From: a bacterium | Lineage (GTDB): Bacteria; Patescibacteriota; Saccharimonadia; CAILAD01; BJGX01 | Assembly: GCA_029778565.1 (NCBI GenBank) | Contig: JAKOQC010000097.1 | Location: 1 to 48,614 of the forward strand | Length of the DNA: 48,614 nucleotides | Direction: 5' to 3' | Shown here: positions 16,541 through 27,054 of the stretch, piece by piece | Layout of the letters: every line of letters starts with the position of its first letter | Numbering within the stretch: the stretch's first letter is position 1 | Notes under the pieces: model-generated | What the model was told of the DNA's origin: nothing | What the model saw: only the letters and a program-made list of their open reading frames with translations | The model's database searches: none | Program-made: the position numbers and the translations under genes

Positions 16541-18316
16541 ATGAACAATATTAGAAATTTTTGTATTATTGCTCATATCGATCACGGCAAATCTACTTTG
16601 GCCGATAGAATGCTCGAGATAACCGGCACGGTTGAGAAGCGCGAGATGAAACAACAATTGCTAGACAGTATGGATTTAGAACGCGAGAAGGGTATAACAA
16701 TTAAGCTACAGCCAGTACAAATGGCTTGGCAAAATCATGTACTTAATCTTATTGATACGCCTGGTCATGTAGATTTTAGTTACGAGGTAAGTCGCAGCCT
16801 TGCTGCTGTAGAAGGGGCTATATTGGTTGTGGATGCGGCTCAGGGTATTCAAGCGCAGACACTTGCCAATGTGTATCTTGCCTTAGAGGCTAACCTAACT
16901 ATTATTCCTGTCCTAAACAAGATAGACTTACCTGCTGCCAACCCCGATAAAGTAGCCAAAGAAGTTGCAAACTTAATAGGTTGTGAGCCAGGTGAGATAC
17001 TGAGAATATCGGCAAAAGACGGTACTGGTGTAGAAGCATTGCTAGACAAACTTGTAGAAGAAATACCAGCACCAAGAGGTGATGAAAACAAACTGCTCAG
17101 GGCATTGGTATTTGATTCTGTCTACGATGAGTATCGAGGTGTAATACTCTATGTAAGAGTAGTGGACGGCAGTCTTAAGAAAGGCGATGCCTTAAAGATG
17201 ATGTTTTCTGGCCAGAATACTTTAGCAATTGATGTGGGGCATTTTGCGCCTACAATGATTGCCGATAGCGAAATTCCCTGTGGGCAAATTGGATACATCT
17301 GTACTAACTTAAAATCTATTAGTGAAGCCCGGGTAGGTGATACTGTGACGACAGAAAAGAATCCTTCAGACACACCACTTGATGGATACAAAAAGATAAA
17401 GCCCTACGTGTATGCCGGATTCTTTCCGGTGAGCGGAGAAGATTACCCGGTTTTAAAAGATGCGCTCGAAAAACTCACTCTTAACGATGCCTCTCTACAG
17501 TACGATCCCGAAACCTCTAAAGTGCTGGGTTTTGGTTTTCGGCTTGGATTTTTGGGGTTATTGCACTTAGAGATTGTAAAAGAGCGGCTCGAGAGAGAAT
17601 TTAATTTGCAGTTAGTAGTAACAAACCCAAGCGTAGACTACAAAGTTAAGACAACTAATAATGAAGAAATAGAGCTAAAAAGTGCCGCCGACCTACCAGA
17701 TGTTAGCCGTATTCTCGAAATAAGCGAGCCCTGGATAAACGGAGAGATTATTGTACCAAGTACTTATCTTGGCTCTATTATTCAATTAATTAATTCTGTA
17801 AGAGGTATTCAAAAAAATCTAAGCTACATAGAAAAAGAGTTGGCTCTGGTAAGTTTTGAGGCTCCGCTTGCCAATGTCTTAACGGATTTTTATGATGATT
17901 TAAAAAGTATTAGCTCGGGTTATGGATCGTTTAACTACGATCTCAGCGGCTATAGAGTAGAAGACTTAGTAAGAGTAGATATTCTGGTGGGTGGAGAAAT
18001 GGTAGATTCGCTCAGTGTTATTACTCATAGAAGCGAATCATTATCTACTGGTCGAAAAATTACCGAAAAACTTAAAGAGGTTATTCCGCGTCAGCTGTTT
18101 GAGGTAAGCTTGCAGGCGGCAATTGGCGGCAAAATAATTGCCCGCGAAGATGTTAAGGCTATGGGTAAGAATGTTACAGCCAAACTCTATGGCGGTGATG
18201 TAAGTCGTAAGAATAAGTTGCTCGACAAACAAAAGAAAGGTAAGAAGCGCATGAAGAAGATTGGTAAGGTAGATATACCAGCCGAGGCCTTTATGGTACT
18301 CTTAAAGAAAGATTAA
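16541..18316 (+). CDS. lepA: Elongation factor 4 (LepA)
   Basis: Ribosome-bound GTPase related to EF-G, implicated in translation under stress and in initiation or ribosome biogenesis. G-domain motifs: AHIDHGKST (near residue 11), DTPGH, NKID. The LepA-specific C-terminal domain is present (GKIIAREDVKAMGKNVTAKLYGGD, described here only by its ends: GKIIARED and KLYGGD), ending in the basic tail typical of the family. Length 591, normal. ATG 16541 gives the family-typical MNNIRNFCIIAH; an in-frame GTG upstream lies inside murJ. Confidence 0.96.
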   Translation: MNNIRNFCIIAHIDHGKSTLADRMLEITGTVEKREMKQQLLDSMDLEREKGITIKLQPVQMAWQNHVLNLIDTPGHVDFSYEVSRSLAAVEGAILVVDAAQGIQAQTLANVYLALEANLTIIPVLNKIDLPAANPDKVAKEVANLIGCEPGEILRISAKDGTGVEALLDKLVEEIPAPRGDENKLLRALVFDSVYDEYRGVILYVRVVDGSLKKGDALKMMFSGQNTLAIDVGHFAPTMIADSEIPCGQIGYICTNLKSISEARVGDTVTTEKNPSDTPLDGYKKIKPYVYAGFFPVSGEDYPVLKDALEKLTLNDASLQYDPETSKVLGFGFRLGFLGLLHLEIVKERLEREFNLQLVVTNPSVDYKVKTTNNEEIELKSAADLPDVSRILEISEPWINGEIIVPSTYLGSIIQLINSVRGIQKNLSYIEKELALVSFEAPLANVLTDFYDDLKSISSGYGSFNYDLSGYRVEDLVRVDILVGGEMVDSLSVITHRSESLSTGRKITEKLKEVIPRQLFEVSLQAAIGGKIIAREDVKAMGKNVTAKLYGGDVSRKNKLLDKQKKGKKRMKKIGKVDIPAEAFMVLLKKD

Positions 18317-18328
18317 TGAGGAAGCGTA

Positions 18329-18535
18329 ATGGATAAGTCTGAGAGACCACCACTACATACTAGCGAAGCTAGTTATGATACCGAAGGTGAACTAAAAAGC
18401 TATAAGTACAACCCACGATCTAAAATGAGGACTGTATTAGTAATATTGTTCTTAGCGATAGTTGCTATATTGGTTTTGGTTGTGATTGGAATTTGGTATT
18501 GGTATACTGGCAAAATCGATACATTGTTACAATAA
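18329..18535 (+). CDS. Small single-span membrane protein (68 aa)
   Basis: ATG 18329 follows GAGGAAGCG. About 33 polar residues precede one strong hydrophobic span (VLVILFLAIVAILVLVVIGI) and a short WYWYTGK tail. It sits between lepA and a second small membrane protein with the same layout (polar tail plus one span), spaced by 11 bases, so the two are likely co-translated. Neither is recognised. Confidence 0.7.
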   Translation: MDKSERPPLHTSEASYDTEGELKSYKYNPRSKMRTVLVILFLAIVAILVLVVIGIWYWYTGKIDTLLQ

Positions 18536-18546
18536 ATAGGTAAAAT

Positions 18547-18807
18547 ATGAGTAATTCAAAAAAGCGCAAAGCCGAAGATAAACGTTCTGTTACAACTGCT
18601 ATTGTATTTGTGATAGGCTTTAGCCTGCTGTTGATTGGTTTTATCCTGATGATGCGCGCTCTATTTGCACCAAAAGCTCAGTACAATGGCAAAAGTGCCA
18701 CAGATCAATTCGAGGCTGACCAAGAAGGTGAGTTTTACCAAACTCAACAAAATGTTTCACAACCCGATCCTGTGGCCGAGCCTCAGACTGAAGACGATCA
18801 ACAATAA
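18547..18807 (+). CDS. Small single-span membrane protein with acidic tail (86 aa)
   Basis: Basic N-terminus (KKRKAEDKRS), one membrane span near residues 15-38 (AIVFVIGFSLLLIGFILMMR), then about 45 residues rich in Asp, Glu and Gln. Topology predicts the acidic tail outside. Last gene before the CIRCE-controlled heat-shock operon. Family not recognised. Confidence 0.68.
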   Translation: MSNSKKRKAEDKRSVTTAIVFVIGFSLLLIGFILMMRALFAPKAQYNGKSATDQFEADQEGEFYQTQQNVSQPDPVAEPQTEDDQQ

Positions 18808-18822
18808 TTATAAAAACTTTAA

Positions 18823-18849
18823 TTAGCACTCTTGACACTAGAGTGCTAA
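18823..18849 (+). promoter_or_regulatory. CIRCE operator (HrcA binding site)
   Basis: Exact match to the CIRCE consensus: TTAGCACTC, nine bases, GAGTGCTAA. It overlaps the hrcA promoter, whose -35 TTGACA (18832-18837) lies in the nine-base spacer. HrcA should therefore repress its own operon. Confidence 0.97.
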
Positions 18850-18861
18850 TTTATATACAAT
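18832..18861 (+). promoter_or_regulatory. Promoter of hrcA-grpE-dnaK
   Basis: TTGACA (18832-18837), 18 bases, TACAAT (18856-18861). A second, weaker inverted repeat, TCAGCACT/AGTGTTGA, follows at 18870-18889 in the leader and contains one CIRCE half-site. Confidence 0.85.
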
Positions 18862-18911
18862 AGTAAGTATCAGCACTCTATAGTGTTGATTGCTAAATAA
18901 ACGTTTATTTT

Positions 18912-19625
18912 ATGACACAACGACAAGAAGCAATACTCGCCGATATTATTCGGCTTTATGCTGACAGTGCCGAACCGGTAAGCTCGCGAGAGCTAGCCAG
19001 AATATTTGGCCTAAGCTCGGCTACCATTCGTGCCGAGATGGCAGCGCTAGAAAATAACGGTTATATCTTTCAGCCCCATGTTTCGGCTGGTAGAGTACCA
19101 ACTGATAAGGGTTATCGGTTTTTTGTTAACAATTTGGCCAACAAAAACGATTCTAGTGATGACTTAATCCCAAAAAGAAGTGTGCAAACAATAGCAAAAC
19201 GGGTAGATAGTCTAAAAGATAGAAGCGATAGTGCTATAAAGATTGCCGCCGAAACCCTTAGCGAGCTAACTGGTAACATGACCTTTGCTACACTAAGTGA
19301 TGCTGTTTATTTGCATGGAATGGGACAATTATTTTCGCAGCCAGAATTTCTCGACCAAGTTCAGGCTTTGCAGGCAGCTCGATTTATTGATGCTATGCAA
19401 AACTGGCTAAGTGAGGCCAAGATAGATAATTTACAGGTATTTATAGGCTCTGAAAATCCTATTTCGAGATCGAGCGGCTTAACCATGGTAGTAAATCGAT
19501 TCTCAAGCCCATACTCAGACCAAAGTTATATTGGTATTATTGGGCCAACTAGACAAAGTTACGATAAGGTAATTAATTTAGTTGAATCAACTACCGAGGC
19601 ATTAGAGGAGGCCTTTAAAGAATGA
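18912..19625 (+). CDS. hrcA: Heat-inducible transcription repressor HrcA, short form
   Basis: Represses heat-shock genes by binding CIRCE, a perfect copy of which lies upstream. The N-terminal winged helix is intact (PVSSRELARIFGLSSATIRAEM, named by its ends PVSSREL and SSATIRAEM), as is the wing/hinge SAGRVPTDKGYRFFV. The C-terminal IGIIGPTRQSYDKVI block, which ends family members, is present. At 237 residues it is about 100 shorter than the common HrcA (about 340); the missing part lies in the middle, in the dimerisation/inserted domain. Translationally coupled to grpE by ATGA. Whether it still needs GroEL for activity is unknown. Confidence 0.92.
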   Translation: MTQRQEAILADIIRLYADSAEPVSSRELARIFGLSSATIRAEMAALENNGYIFQPHVSAGRVPTDKGYRFFVNNLANKNDSSDDLIPKRSVQTIAKRVDSLKDRSDSAIKIAAETLSELTGNMTFATLSDAVYLHGMGQLFSQPEFLDQVQALQAARFIDAMQNWLSEAKIDNLQVFIGSENPISRSSGLTMVVNRFSSPYSDQSYIGIIGPTRQSYDKVINLVESTTEALEEAFKE

Positions 19626-20167
19626 AACCAAAGAAACCAGCTAAATCAAATAAATCGGCCAAGAATACCAAAACGGCTCTAGACTATCAGCAACAGATTG
19701 GTGAGCTTACTGCGCACTTACAGCGCCTGCAGGCAGAATTTGAAAATTACAAGAAGCGTCAAAGCGATGAACGAGCCGAACTAATGAATAACGCCAAAGA
19801 AGCAGTTCTGGGCGAGTTGTTGCCAGCACTAGATAATTTTGATCTAGCAGCTGCACATTTACCAGAAGATCTTAAAGATAACTCGTGGGCGCAGGGTATG
19901 CAATATGTAGGCCAACAATTAGTACAAACACTCGACAATATGGGCGTGGCAAAGATTGAGCCACTAGGTATAATGTTTAACCCCAACCAACACGAGGCAG
20001 TAGAGCATGTCCGCTCTGATAAGCAGGAAGGAACTATTACAGAAGTTATCGCTCCGGGTTATCAGATTGGAGAAAAGGTTGTTCGTCCAGCTCGCGTAAA
20101 AGTGAGTGGTGGCGAAGTAGATAATACTGAATTAGATGAAAATAGTACTAACAAAAAAGAACAATAA
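19622..20167 (+). CDS. grpE: Nucleotide exchange factor GrpE
   Basis: Releases ADP from DnaK. Lysine-rich N-terminus, then a long coiled-coil helix (QLTAHL-like heptads, LQAEFENYKKRQ), then the beta-domain motif GMQYVGQQLVQTLDNMGV and NPNQHEAVEHV. 181 residues. Overlaps hrcA by four bases and is followed 12 bases later by dnaK. Confidence 0.94.
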   Translation: MKPKKPAKSNKSAKNTKTALDYQQQIGELTAHLQRLQAEFENYKKRQSDERAELMNNAKEAVLGELLPALDNFDLAAAHLPEDLKDNSWAQGMQYVGQQLVQTLDNMGVAKIEPLGIMFNPNQHEAVEHVRSDKQEGTITEVIAPGYQIGEKVVRPARVKVSGGEVDNTELDENSTNKKEQ

Positions 20168-22108
<1,941 letters not shown>

Positions 22109-22159
22109 CCAAAGTTACGAATAATCAATAATGTCTCTAAGGTGTGAGATAATAACAAG

Positions 22160-22768
22160 ATGAATGTTGCCAGTCCGGCCAGTATATTTATTGATGGTGA
22201 AAACCTACTCTATGGTCTTCTCTCGGTTTTAATACCAGAGAAACTAGTTCCCGAAAGATCTGAGTTGGTAAAGTTCGATCTTATCTCACTCTTCTTAGAG
22301 GCTGTCAAAGAGAATACCAAACCGATAAATATTTACTATTACGGCACCAAGCCACACGTAGTAAAAGATATGGGCGACGAAGCTTTAGAAGCTTCTACCA
22401 AAATGGTAGAACACAAGCAGGCTTGGGGTGAATGGTTAGAGAAACAAAAAATACTCTATATTACTGCAGGGAATCTTCGTGCTCGACAAAAACGAGAAGG
22501 AGTAGTGTTTCAAGAAAAAGGGGTAGATGTGCGTATTGCTGTCGACATGGTAAAGCTGGCCTACGAGTCTGATAAAATGCACTTTGTGGTAGCTAGTAGC
22601 GATAGCGATATTATTCCGGCCCTACGAGTTGTGAAAGAAAAAGGTCATCAAATTACGTATGTGGCAATGGCCGGTAGTACGAATAAAGCAATTTCGGCTA
22701 ATGTTGATAAAACCATAACCTTTAATCGAGAAGATATTATTACTAATTATAAAAGTGTAAACAAATAA
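22160..22768 (+). CDS. NYN-domain (LabA/DUF88-like) nuclease-like protein
   Basis: NYN proteins belong to the PIN-like nuclease superfamily and cut RNA with acidic residues around one or two metals. The pattern is visible: FIDGENL near residue 11 (first Asp), GVDVRIAVDMVKLA near 125 (second and third Asp) and VVASSDSDIIPAL near 147 (final Asp). At 202 residues it is a stand-alone domain. It lies between dnaK and dnaJ, with its stop overlapping the dnaJ start by one base. An extended -10 (TGAGATAAT) ends six bases before its ATG, so NYN-dnaJ may also be transcribed separately as a leaderless mRNA. Target unknown. Confidence 0.85.
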   Translation: MNVASPASIFIDGENLLYGLLSVLIPEKLVPERSELVKFDLISLFLEAVKENTKPINIYYYGTKPHVVKDMGDEALEASTKMVEHKQAWGEWLEKQKILYITAGNLRARQKREGVVFQEKGVDVRIAVDMVKLAYESDKMHFVVASSDSDIIPALRVVKEKGHQITYVAMAGSTNKAISANVDKTITFNREDIITNYKSVNK

Positions 22769-23685
22769 TGGCAGAGAAACGTGACTACTATGAAGTGCTT
22801 GGGATTGATAGAGATGCCAGTGCTGACGAAATAAAAAAAGCTTTTCGAAAAAAAGCTATTGAGCTGCATCCCGATAAAGATACAGGTGATGAAGAGAAGT
22901 TTAAGGAAGTTAATGAAGCATATGAAGTTTTAAGTAACGAGCAAAAGAAGGCAGCCTATGATCAGTTTGGACATGCGGCAGGTGCCGACCAAGCTGGCGG
23001 TGGCAATCCATATGGTGCTGGTGGTAATCCATTTGCAGGAGGATTTGGTAGTGCACAAGGATTTGACGGCATGGAATTTAATTTTGGTGGCGGAAATCTA
23101 AATGATATCTTTGATATGTTTTTTACTGGCGGGCGAAACAGAACGCGCGATGTCGAAATAAGTATTACGATAGAATTTGAAGAAGCAGTAAAAGGTACGA
23201 CTAAGACTATTAGCTTGCGTGTGGCCGACAGTAAAGATGGAGGCCGGAAAAATGAAGAAGTAAAAATAAAAATTCCGGCGGGTATTGATGATGGTCAAAG
23301 TATTAAAATGAGCGGCAAGGGCGAGATTAATCGAAATGGCGACAGAGGAGATCTTTACGTTCATATTCGTGTGCGGCCAAGTAACGAGTTTCGTCGTGAA
23401 GGAGCGAATATTATTACCGAACTAAATGTAGATTTTGTAGATGCAGCACTTGGTAGTGAGGCCGAAGTAAAAACTCTAGAAGGCAAAACAACGATAAAAA
23501 TTCCAGCCGGCACTCAGCCGGGTAAAATCCTCAAAATGACTGGTAAAGGTATGCCGCTTCTCGGCACCAATCGACGAGGCGACCATCTGATAATTGTAAA
23601 TATTACTATCCCCAAGAAACTCAGCAACAAACAGCGCCATGCTTTAGAAGAATATCGCAAGGCTGGTGGCAGAAAATTTTGGTAA
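22768..23685 (+). CDS. dnaJ: DnaJ-type co-chaperone without zinc finger (CbpA-like)
   Basis: Stimulates DnaK ATPase. J domain at residues 1-70 with the HPD motif (IELHPDKDTG), then a Gly/Phe-rich stretch (70-115), then directly the two beta-barrel substrate domains (VEISITIEFEEAVKG, IKIPAGIDDGQSIKMSGKG, IKIPAGTQPG). The four CxxCxGxG repeats of classical DnaJ are absent and no cysteine is visible, so this is a type II/CbpA-like protein at the dnaJ position. 305 residues. One-base overlap with the NYN gene. Confidence 0.92.
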   Translation: MAEKRDYYEVLGIDRDASADEIKKAFRKKAIELHPDKDTGDEEKFKEVNEAYEVLSNEQKKAAYDQFGHAAGADQAGGGNPYGAGGNPFAGGFGSAQGFDGMEFNFGGGNLNDIFDMFFTGGRNRTRDVEISITIEFEEAVKGTTKTISLRVADSKDGGRKNEEVKIKIPAGIDDGQSIKMSGKGEINRNGDRGDLYVHIRVRPSNEFRREGANIITELNVDFVDAALGSEAEVKTLEGKTTIKIPAGTQPGKILKMTGKGMPLLGTNRRGDHLIIVNITIPKKLSNKQRHALEEYRKAGGRKFW

Positions 23686-23714
23686 ATACTTATCTGTATA
23701 GCTAAGAAAATTAC

Positions 23715-23743
23715 TTGCTGCATATCTGGCAACAAGCTATACT
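23715..23743 (+). promoter_or_regulatory. Promoter of the membrane protein/protease pair
   Basis: TTGCTG (23715-23720), 17 bases, TATACT (23738-23743), ending nine bases before the ATG at 23753. GCTAAG (23701-23706) and CTTAGC (23742-23747) form a possible inverted repeat around it. Confidence 0.5.
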
Positions 23744-23752
23744 TAGCATAAG

Positions 23753-24250
23753 ATGTTTCGTATACCAAGTCTTACATTTAATCTATTACTATTCGGTTTA
23801 TCGGGGCTGTTGGCTGCATTAGGATTTATGTTTGGCGAAAATCGCATTAAGGTAGTGAGCTATGCGGCCTTTATTGCTTTGTTTATCCTTCAGGTTATTC
23901 CTGGTAATTTCTTTGATAGTCTAGGTAAAAGCATTCATATAGATCTTGCATCACCAAAAGTAGCCTTTGTTGCAATTGTTTGTACCGTTTTTTTCTTAGG
24001 TGCGCTTATTAATCAGAAAAAAGCTAAGTATAAAATGCGAGCAATACCACTTGGTGTGCTAACTGCAGTGTTTATTATTGCTTTTTCGATAGGGCTTTTC
24101 CCAAATAACCAAGCTAATGATCTACTTACCAATTACAACTTAGCAGCTATGGTAAGTAATGTTCGAATTCCGTTAATGTTGGCATTAGCTATTTGGTTGG
24201 CGGTAGTACAGTTCTTGCCAGACAAATCTGACAAAGATGATAAAAAATGA
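23753..24250 (+). CDS. Hypothetical multi-span membrane protein (165 aa)
   Basis: Four to five hydrophobic segments (about residues 9-27, 33-50, 68-86, 95-115, 135-155) joined by short loops, and a charged C-terminal tail (KSDKDDKK). No catalytic motif is visible. ATGA overlap (24247-24250) couples it to the HExxH protein that follows, which suggests a joint function, for example anchoring. Family not recognised. Confidence 0.72.
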   Translation: MFRIPSLTFNLLLFGLSGLLAALGFMFGENRIKVVSYAAFIALFILQVIPGNFFDSLGKSIHIDLASPKVAFVAIVCTVFFLGALINQKKAKYKMRAIPLGVLTAVFIIAFSIGLFPNNQANDLLTNYNLAAMVSNVRIPLMLALAIWLAVVQFLPDKSDKDDKK

Positions 24251-26049
24251 GCGAACGTAAACTTGCACTGTATCCCGAACGGCCAAGTGAAATGGCCGAA
24301 AGTTATGTAAAAGCCATTGAGACCTTTCATCGCGCACCAGAGTTTGAATTAAACCCAGAAGAAAAAGCCGAAGTACAAGCGTTTGAACAGGCATTGTGTC
24401 GGGGTGAGTTTCCACAGGGTTTTGAATTTCTCTCGTCTCGTACTGAATTGCCACCCAAAAATATAGCAGAAATAGTAACTCAAACGGCAGGACTTAAAAC
24501 GTTTTGTGTCGATTGGTATATGCAAACCACAGAGGGTATTCAGACACTGCAAAAACTGGGCTACGAAGGTAATCTTACACAAATTAATGAAGTTAAATCT
24601 TTTTTGGCTCGTGCTATACCTCGCGCGAAGGCTGAAGGGATGAATACACATCAGAAAATATCTCGCACTTGGGCTGAAGACCAATTGGTAGAGACACTAA
24701 AAAATAGACTAGAAAATGGTAAGACAGAAATTAAAGACCCCGAATTCTTAACTCTTATAGAAAATCCGCAAGCTGTGATTGATAAAATTTCAGATGCAAG
24801 AAAGCTAAAATCCTTCTATAAAAATATAGAGTCTACTTTAAGACATCAACCGGGCTCAAATGTAACTGATGCAAAATTAGTTTTCTTAACCATGCATCGT
24901 GAAAGAATAAATGATCAAATTGCCAATCTTTACAGACAGGCAATTCCGTTACTTAATCAATATCGACTTGCTCCAGAGGTGCTTACAAGCAGTCAAGTAG
25001 AGGATCTTACAGATTCTTTTCCAGTATTAAAATCTGCCGACACAACAGATATGGAAAAGATGGCTAGACTGTTTAGTATGATTGATAAGTTTATTACAGG
25101 CATAGATGCAGAGAACGGCTTTGGACAAATATCCGCAGAGATAGAGAGGCTAGAAATTGCATTACAAAATCAGTCTCAAAAGGCAGAGTTTCAAGCAAGT
25201 GATACAGATAGTGAGAAGCTTGCCAACGAAAGGGTTGATGCTGAGCAAATGAAGGCTCTTATACAGAAAATATTAAGAGAGTATGGTCTGCTGAGTAGTG
25301 AAGAAAAATATAGCGTTAAAGACAAAGGTCGCCCGGCCGATAATTTGTGGAGAGCAGTAATAAGTAAAGTACAGAAGAGTTTTTCAGTAAATTCGAGTAA
25401 GGGGGTTGTGTGGATTCCTATTAGTTTTAATCGCACTTTAAAACAAAAAAAACCAACCGGAGTATTACCATTGCTTGATCACGAAATTACTCATGTATTG
25501 CAGCACGAGAATGCCGCAAAATTAGGTATAGGTTTGATGAAGGTTGATAGAGGTGCGCGGGGTAGTCTATGGTTTGAGACGGGTGCTACCAGAAATGAAA
25601 CAGAAGCATATAGTAAATACTTTGGTATAGAACGGGGAACTAACTTTAATTATCTAAAGGCTATGCAAAAACAGTTAGATGGAGGGAGTATCTCAGAATG
25701 TGCAGAGGTATTTTATGAGAGCCTGCTTAATTCGGGCGATGTAACCGATACTGAAGAAGCTATTGAGACTGCAGTAAATAGAACTCTACGCTTATTTAGA
25801 AATGGAACAGAATGGAGCCAGGGTACTGGATACCTTACTAATACTGAACCACTGGAATACGCTGAGCAACAAATATTGGACAGAAATATGCCAGACGATC
25901 TAAGATGGCTCTATTTTGTCGGTCGGGCTAACTTTCAAACCCTTGCCGAACTTCATAGAATAGGCTGGTTAAAAAAGGATGAGATATTCATTCCAGAGCG
26001 TATGCCGGCAGAAATTGCTCTTGAAGAGATCAGATCTAGTAAAGTATAA
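24247..26049 (+). CDS. HExxH metalloprotease-like protein, possibly DUF1704-related
   Basis: 600 residues, cytosolic by sequence (no signal, no membrane span). The N-terminal 400 residues are helical and charged. Around residue 412 is LLDHEITHVLQHEN, a zinc-binding HExxH, followed about 35 residues later by RNETEAYSKYFG, whose Glu could be the third ligand of a gluzincin. The arrangement recalls DUF1704 proteins (tyrosine carboxypeptidase/MATCAP group), which usually have HExxxH rather than HExxH, so the family call is tentative. It lies directly upstream of three ATP-grasp ligases, hinting that it removes C-terminal residues that the ligases add. Coupled to the preceding membrane protein by ATGA. 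Confidence 0.65.
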   Translation: MSERKLALYPERPSEMAESYVKAIETFHRAPEFELNPEEKAEVQAFEQALCRGEFPQGFEFLSSRTELPPKNIAEIVTQTAGLKTFCVDWYMQTTEGIQTLQKLGYEGNLTQINEVKSFLARAIPRAKAEGMNTHQKISRTWAEDQLVETLKNRLENGKTEIKDPEFLTLIENPQAVIDKISDARKLKSFYKNIESTLRHQPGSNVTDAKLVFLTMHRERINDQIANLYRQAIPLLNQYRLAPEVLTSSQVEDLTDSFPVLKSADTTDMEKMARLFSMIDKFITGIDAENGFGQISAEIERLEIALQNQSQKAEFQASDTDSEKLANERVDAEQMKALIQKILREYGLLSSEEKYSVKDKGRPADNLWRAVISKVQKSFSVNSSKGVVWIPISFNRTLKQKKPTGVLPLLDHEITHVLQHENAAKLGIGLMKVDRGARGSLWFETGATRNETEAYSKYFGIERGTNFNYLKAMQKQLDGGSISECAEVFYESLLNSGDVTDTEEAIETAVNRTLRLFRNGTEWSQGTGYLTNTEPLEYAEQQILDRNMPDDLRWLYFVGRANFQTLAELHRIGWLKKDEIFIPERMPAEIALEEIRSSKV

Positions 26050-26054
26050 AACTA

Positions 26055-26084
26055 TTTACAAAATACCACTTTTATTGGTATAAT
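26055..26084 (+). promoter_or_regulatory. Promoter of the ATP-grasp cluster
   Basis: TTTACA (26055-26060), 18 bases, TATAAT (26079-26084). The following gene has a clear GGAG ribosome site, so this is a leadered transcript. Confidence 0.65.
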
Positions 26085-26112
26085 ATGTCAATTACTAGGC
26101 AGGAGAAAACTA

Positions 26113-27054
26113 ATGCCAAAAACTGTTAATGTACTCGTTTTTTATAGTTTCGCCACCCATAAAACCGGTTATATTAACCGGCTTTTTGCCGAATTAGAAA
26201 AAGCTGCACCAAAGCACAATATTACACTATCTCGCGGCTCATTGAAGGATCTGCATTTTCAGTTTTCTGGTGGCTCTTTTAAGGTAATAGAATCATTAAC
26301 CAAAAAAGATTTAACAGAATTTGACGTAGTATATTTCGAACTGTGGCAAAAATCGCCGCAACAAGCTTTGGCTGCTGCGCGATATTTACAGAACAATAGT
26401 ATTCCATTTTTTAGCGAAGAACTTGCCTCATTTGCAGCTTTAACGAAGCTCGGAGAATACGCAATCTTAGCAAATAATAATCTACCAATTATTAATAGCT
26501 ACTTTACCTCGAATAAAGAAATAAAAAAATTAGCAAAGAATGACCAGCTGCCTTATGCCTATCCTTTTATTCTAAAAGATATAGAAGGATATGGTGGTAA
26601 TAATAATTTTCTTATTCATAATCAGGCCGAACTATTAGACGTTTTAGCAGAAAATATTGTGACAAGCTTTGTTATGCAGCCATTTGTTAATAATAATGGT
26701 GATTACCGGCTATTAGTGCTTGGTGGTGAGGTTAAAGTAATAATTGAACGTAAAAGAGATGGTAATGCATCACATTTAAACAATACCTCGCAAGGTGCAG
26801 AGGGTACCTTGGTAGATATTGCTACTTTTCCAAAAGAGATTATTGCTGATGCACTATCTGCAACCAGACTACTTAAGCGACCAAATTTTGCTGGTGTGGA
26901 TGTTATTATTAATAAAGAAACCGGCAAACATTATATTTTAGAGGTTAATCAGACTCCACAAATTGAAGAGGGCGCTGTGGTAGATAAAAAAATAGATGCA
27001 ATGTTAAGTTATATACATAAGCTAGGTGAGAAAGCCGAGGTAGCAGATGCGTAA
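26113..27054 (+). CDS. ATP-grasp ligase-like protein
   Basis: 313 residues. Residues about 1-110 form an N-terminal domain of Rossmann type (VNVLVFYSFATHKTG). The ATP-grasp fold follows: PFILKDIEGYGGNNNF (nucleotide-binding lysine and loop, near 152), SFVMQPFVNNNGDYRLLVLGG, HLNNTSQGA, and the metal-binding end FAGVDVIINKETGKHYILEVNQTP, of which the key residues are Asp, Glu and Asn. RimK-like ATP-grasps make amide bonds between a carboxylate and an amino group. Substrate unknown. Overlaps the next gene, another ATP-grasp, by eight bases; the two are similar in layout and probably arose by duplication. Confidence 0.85.
   Translation: MPKTVNVLVFYSFATHKTGYINRLFAELEKAAPKHNITLSRGSLKDLHFQFSGGSFKVIESLTKKDLTEFDVVYFELWQKSPQQALAAARYLQNNSIPFFSEELASFAALTKLGEYAILANNNLPIINSYFTSNKEIKKLAKNDQLPYAYPFILKDIEGYGGNNNFLIHNQAELLDVLAENIVTSFVMQPFVNNNGDYRLLVLGGEVKVIIERKRDGNASHLNNTSQGAEGTLVDIATFPKEIIADALSATRLLKRPNFAGVDVIINKETGKHYILEVNQTPQIEEGAVVDKKIDAMLSYIHKLGEKAEVADA

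Noticed and set aside
23701-23747. GCTAAG/CTTAGC as an operator
   Set aside because: Six-base arms 35 bases apart are expected by chance in this composition.
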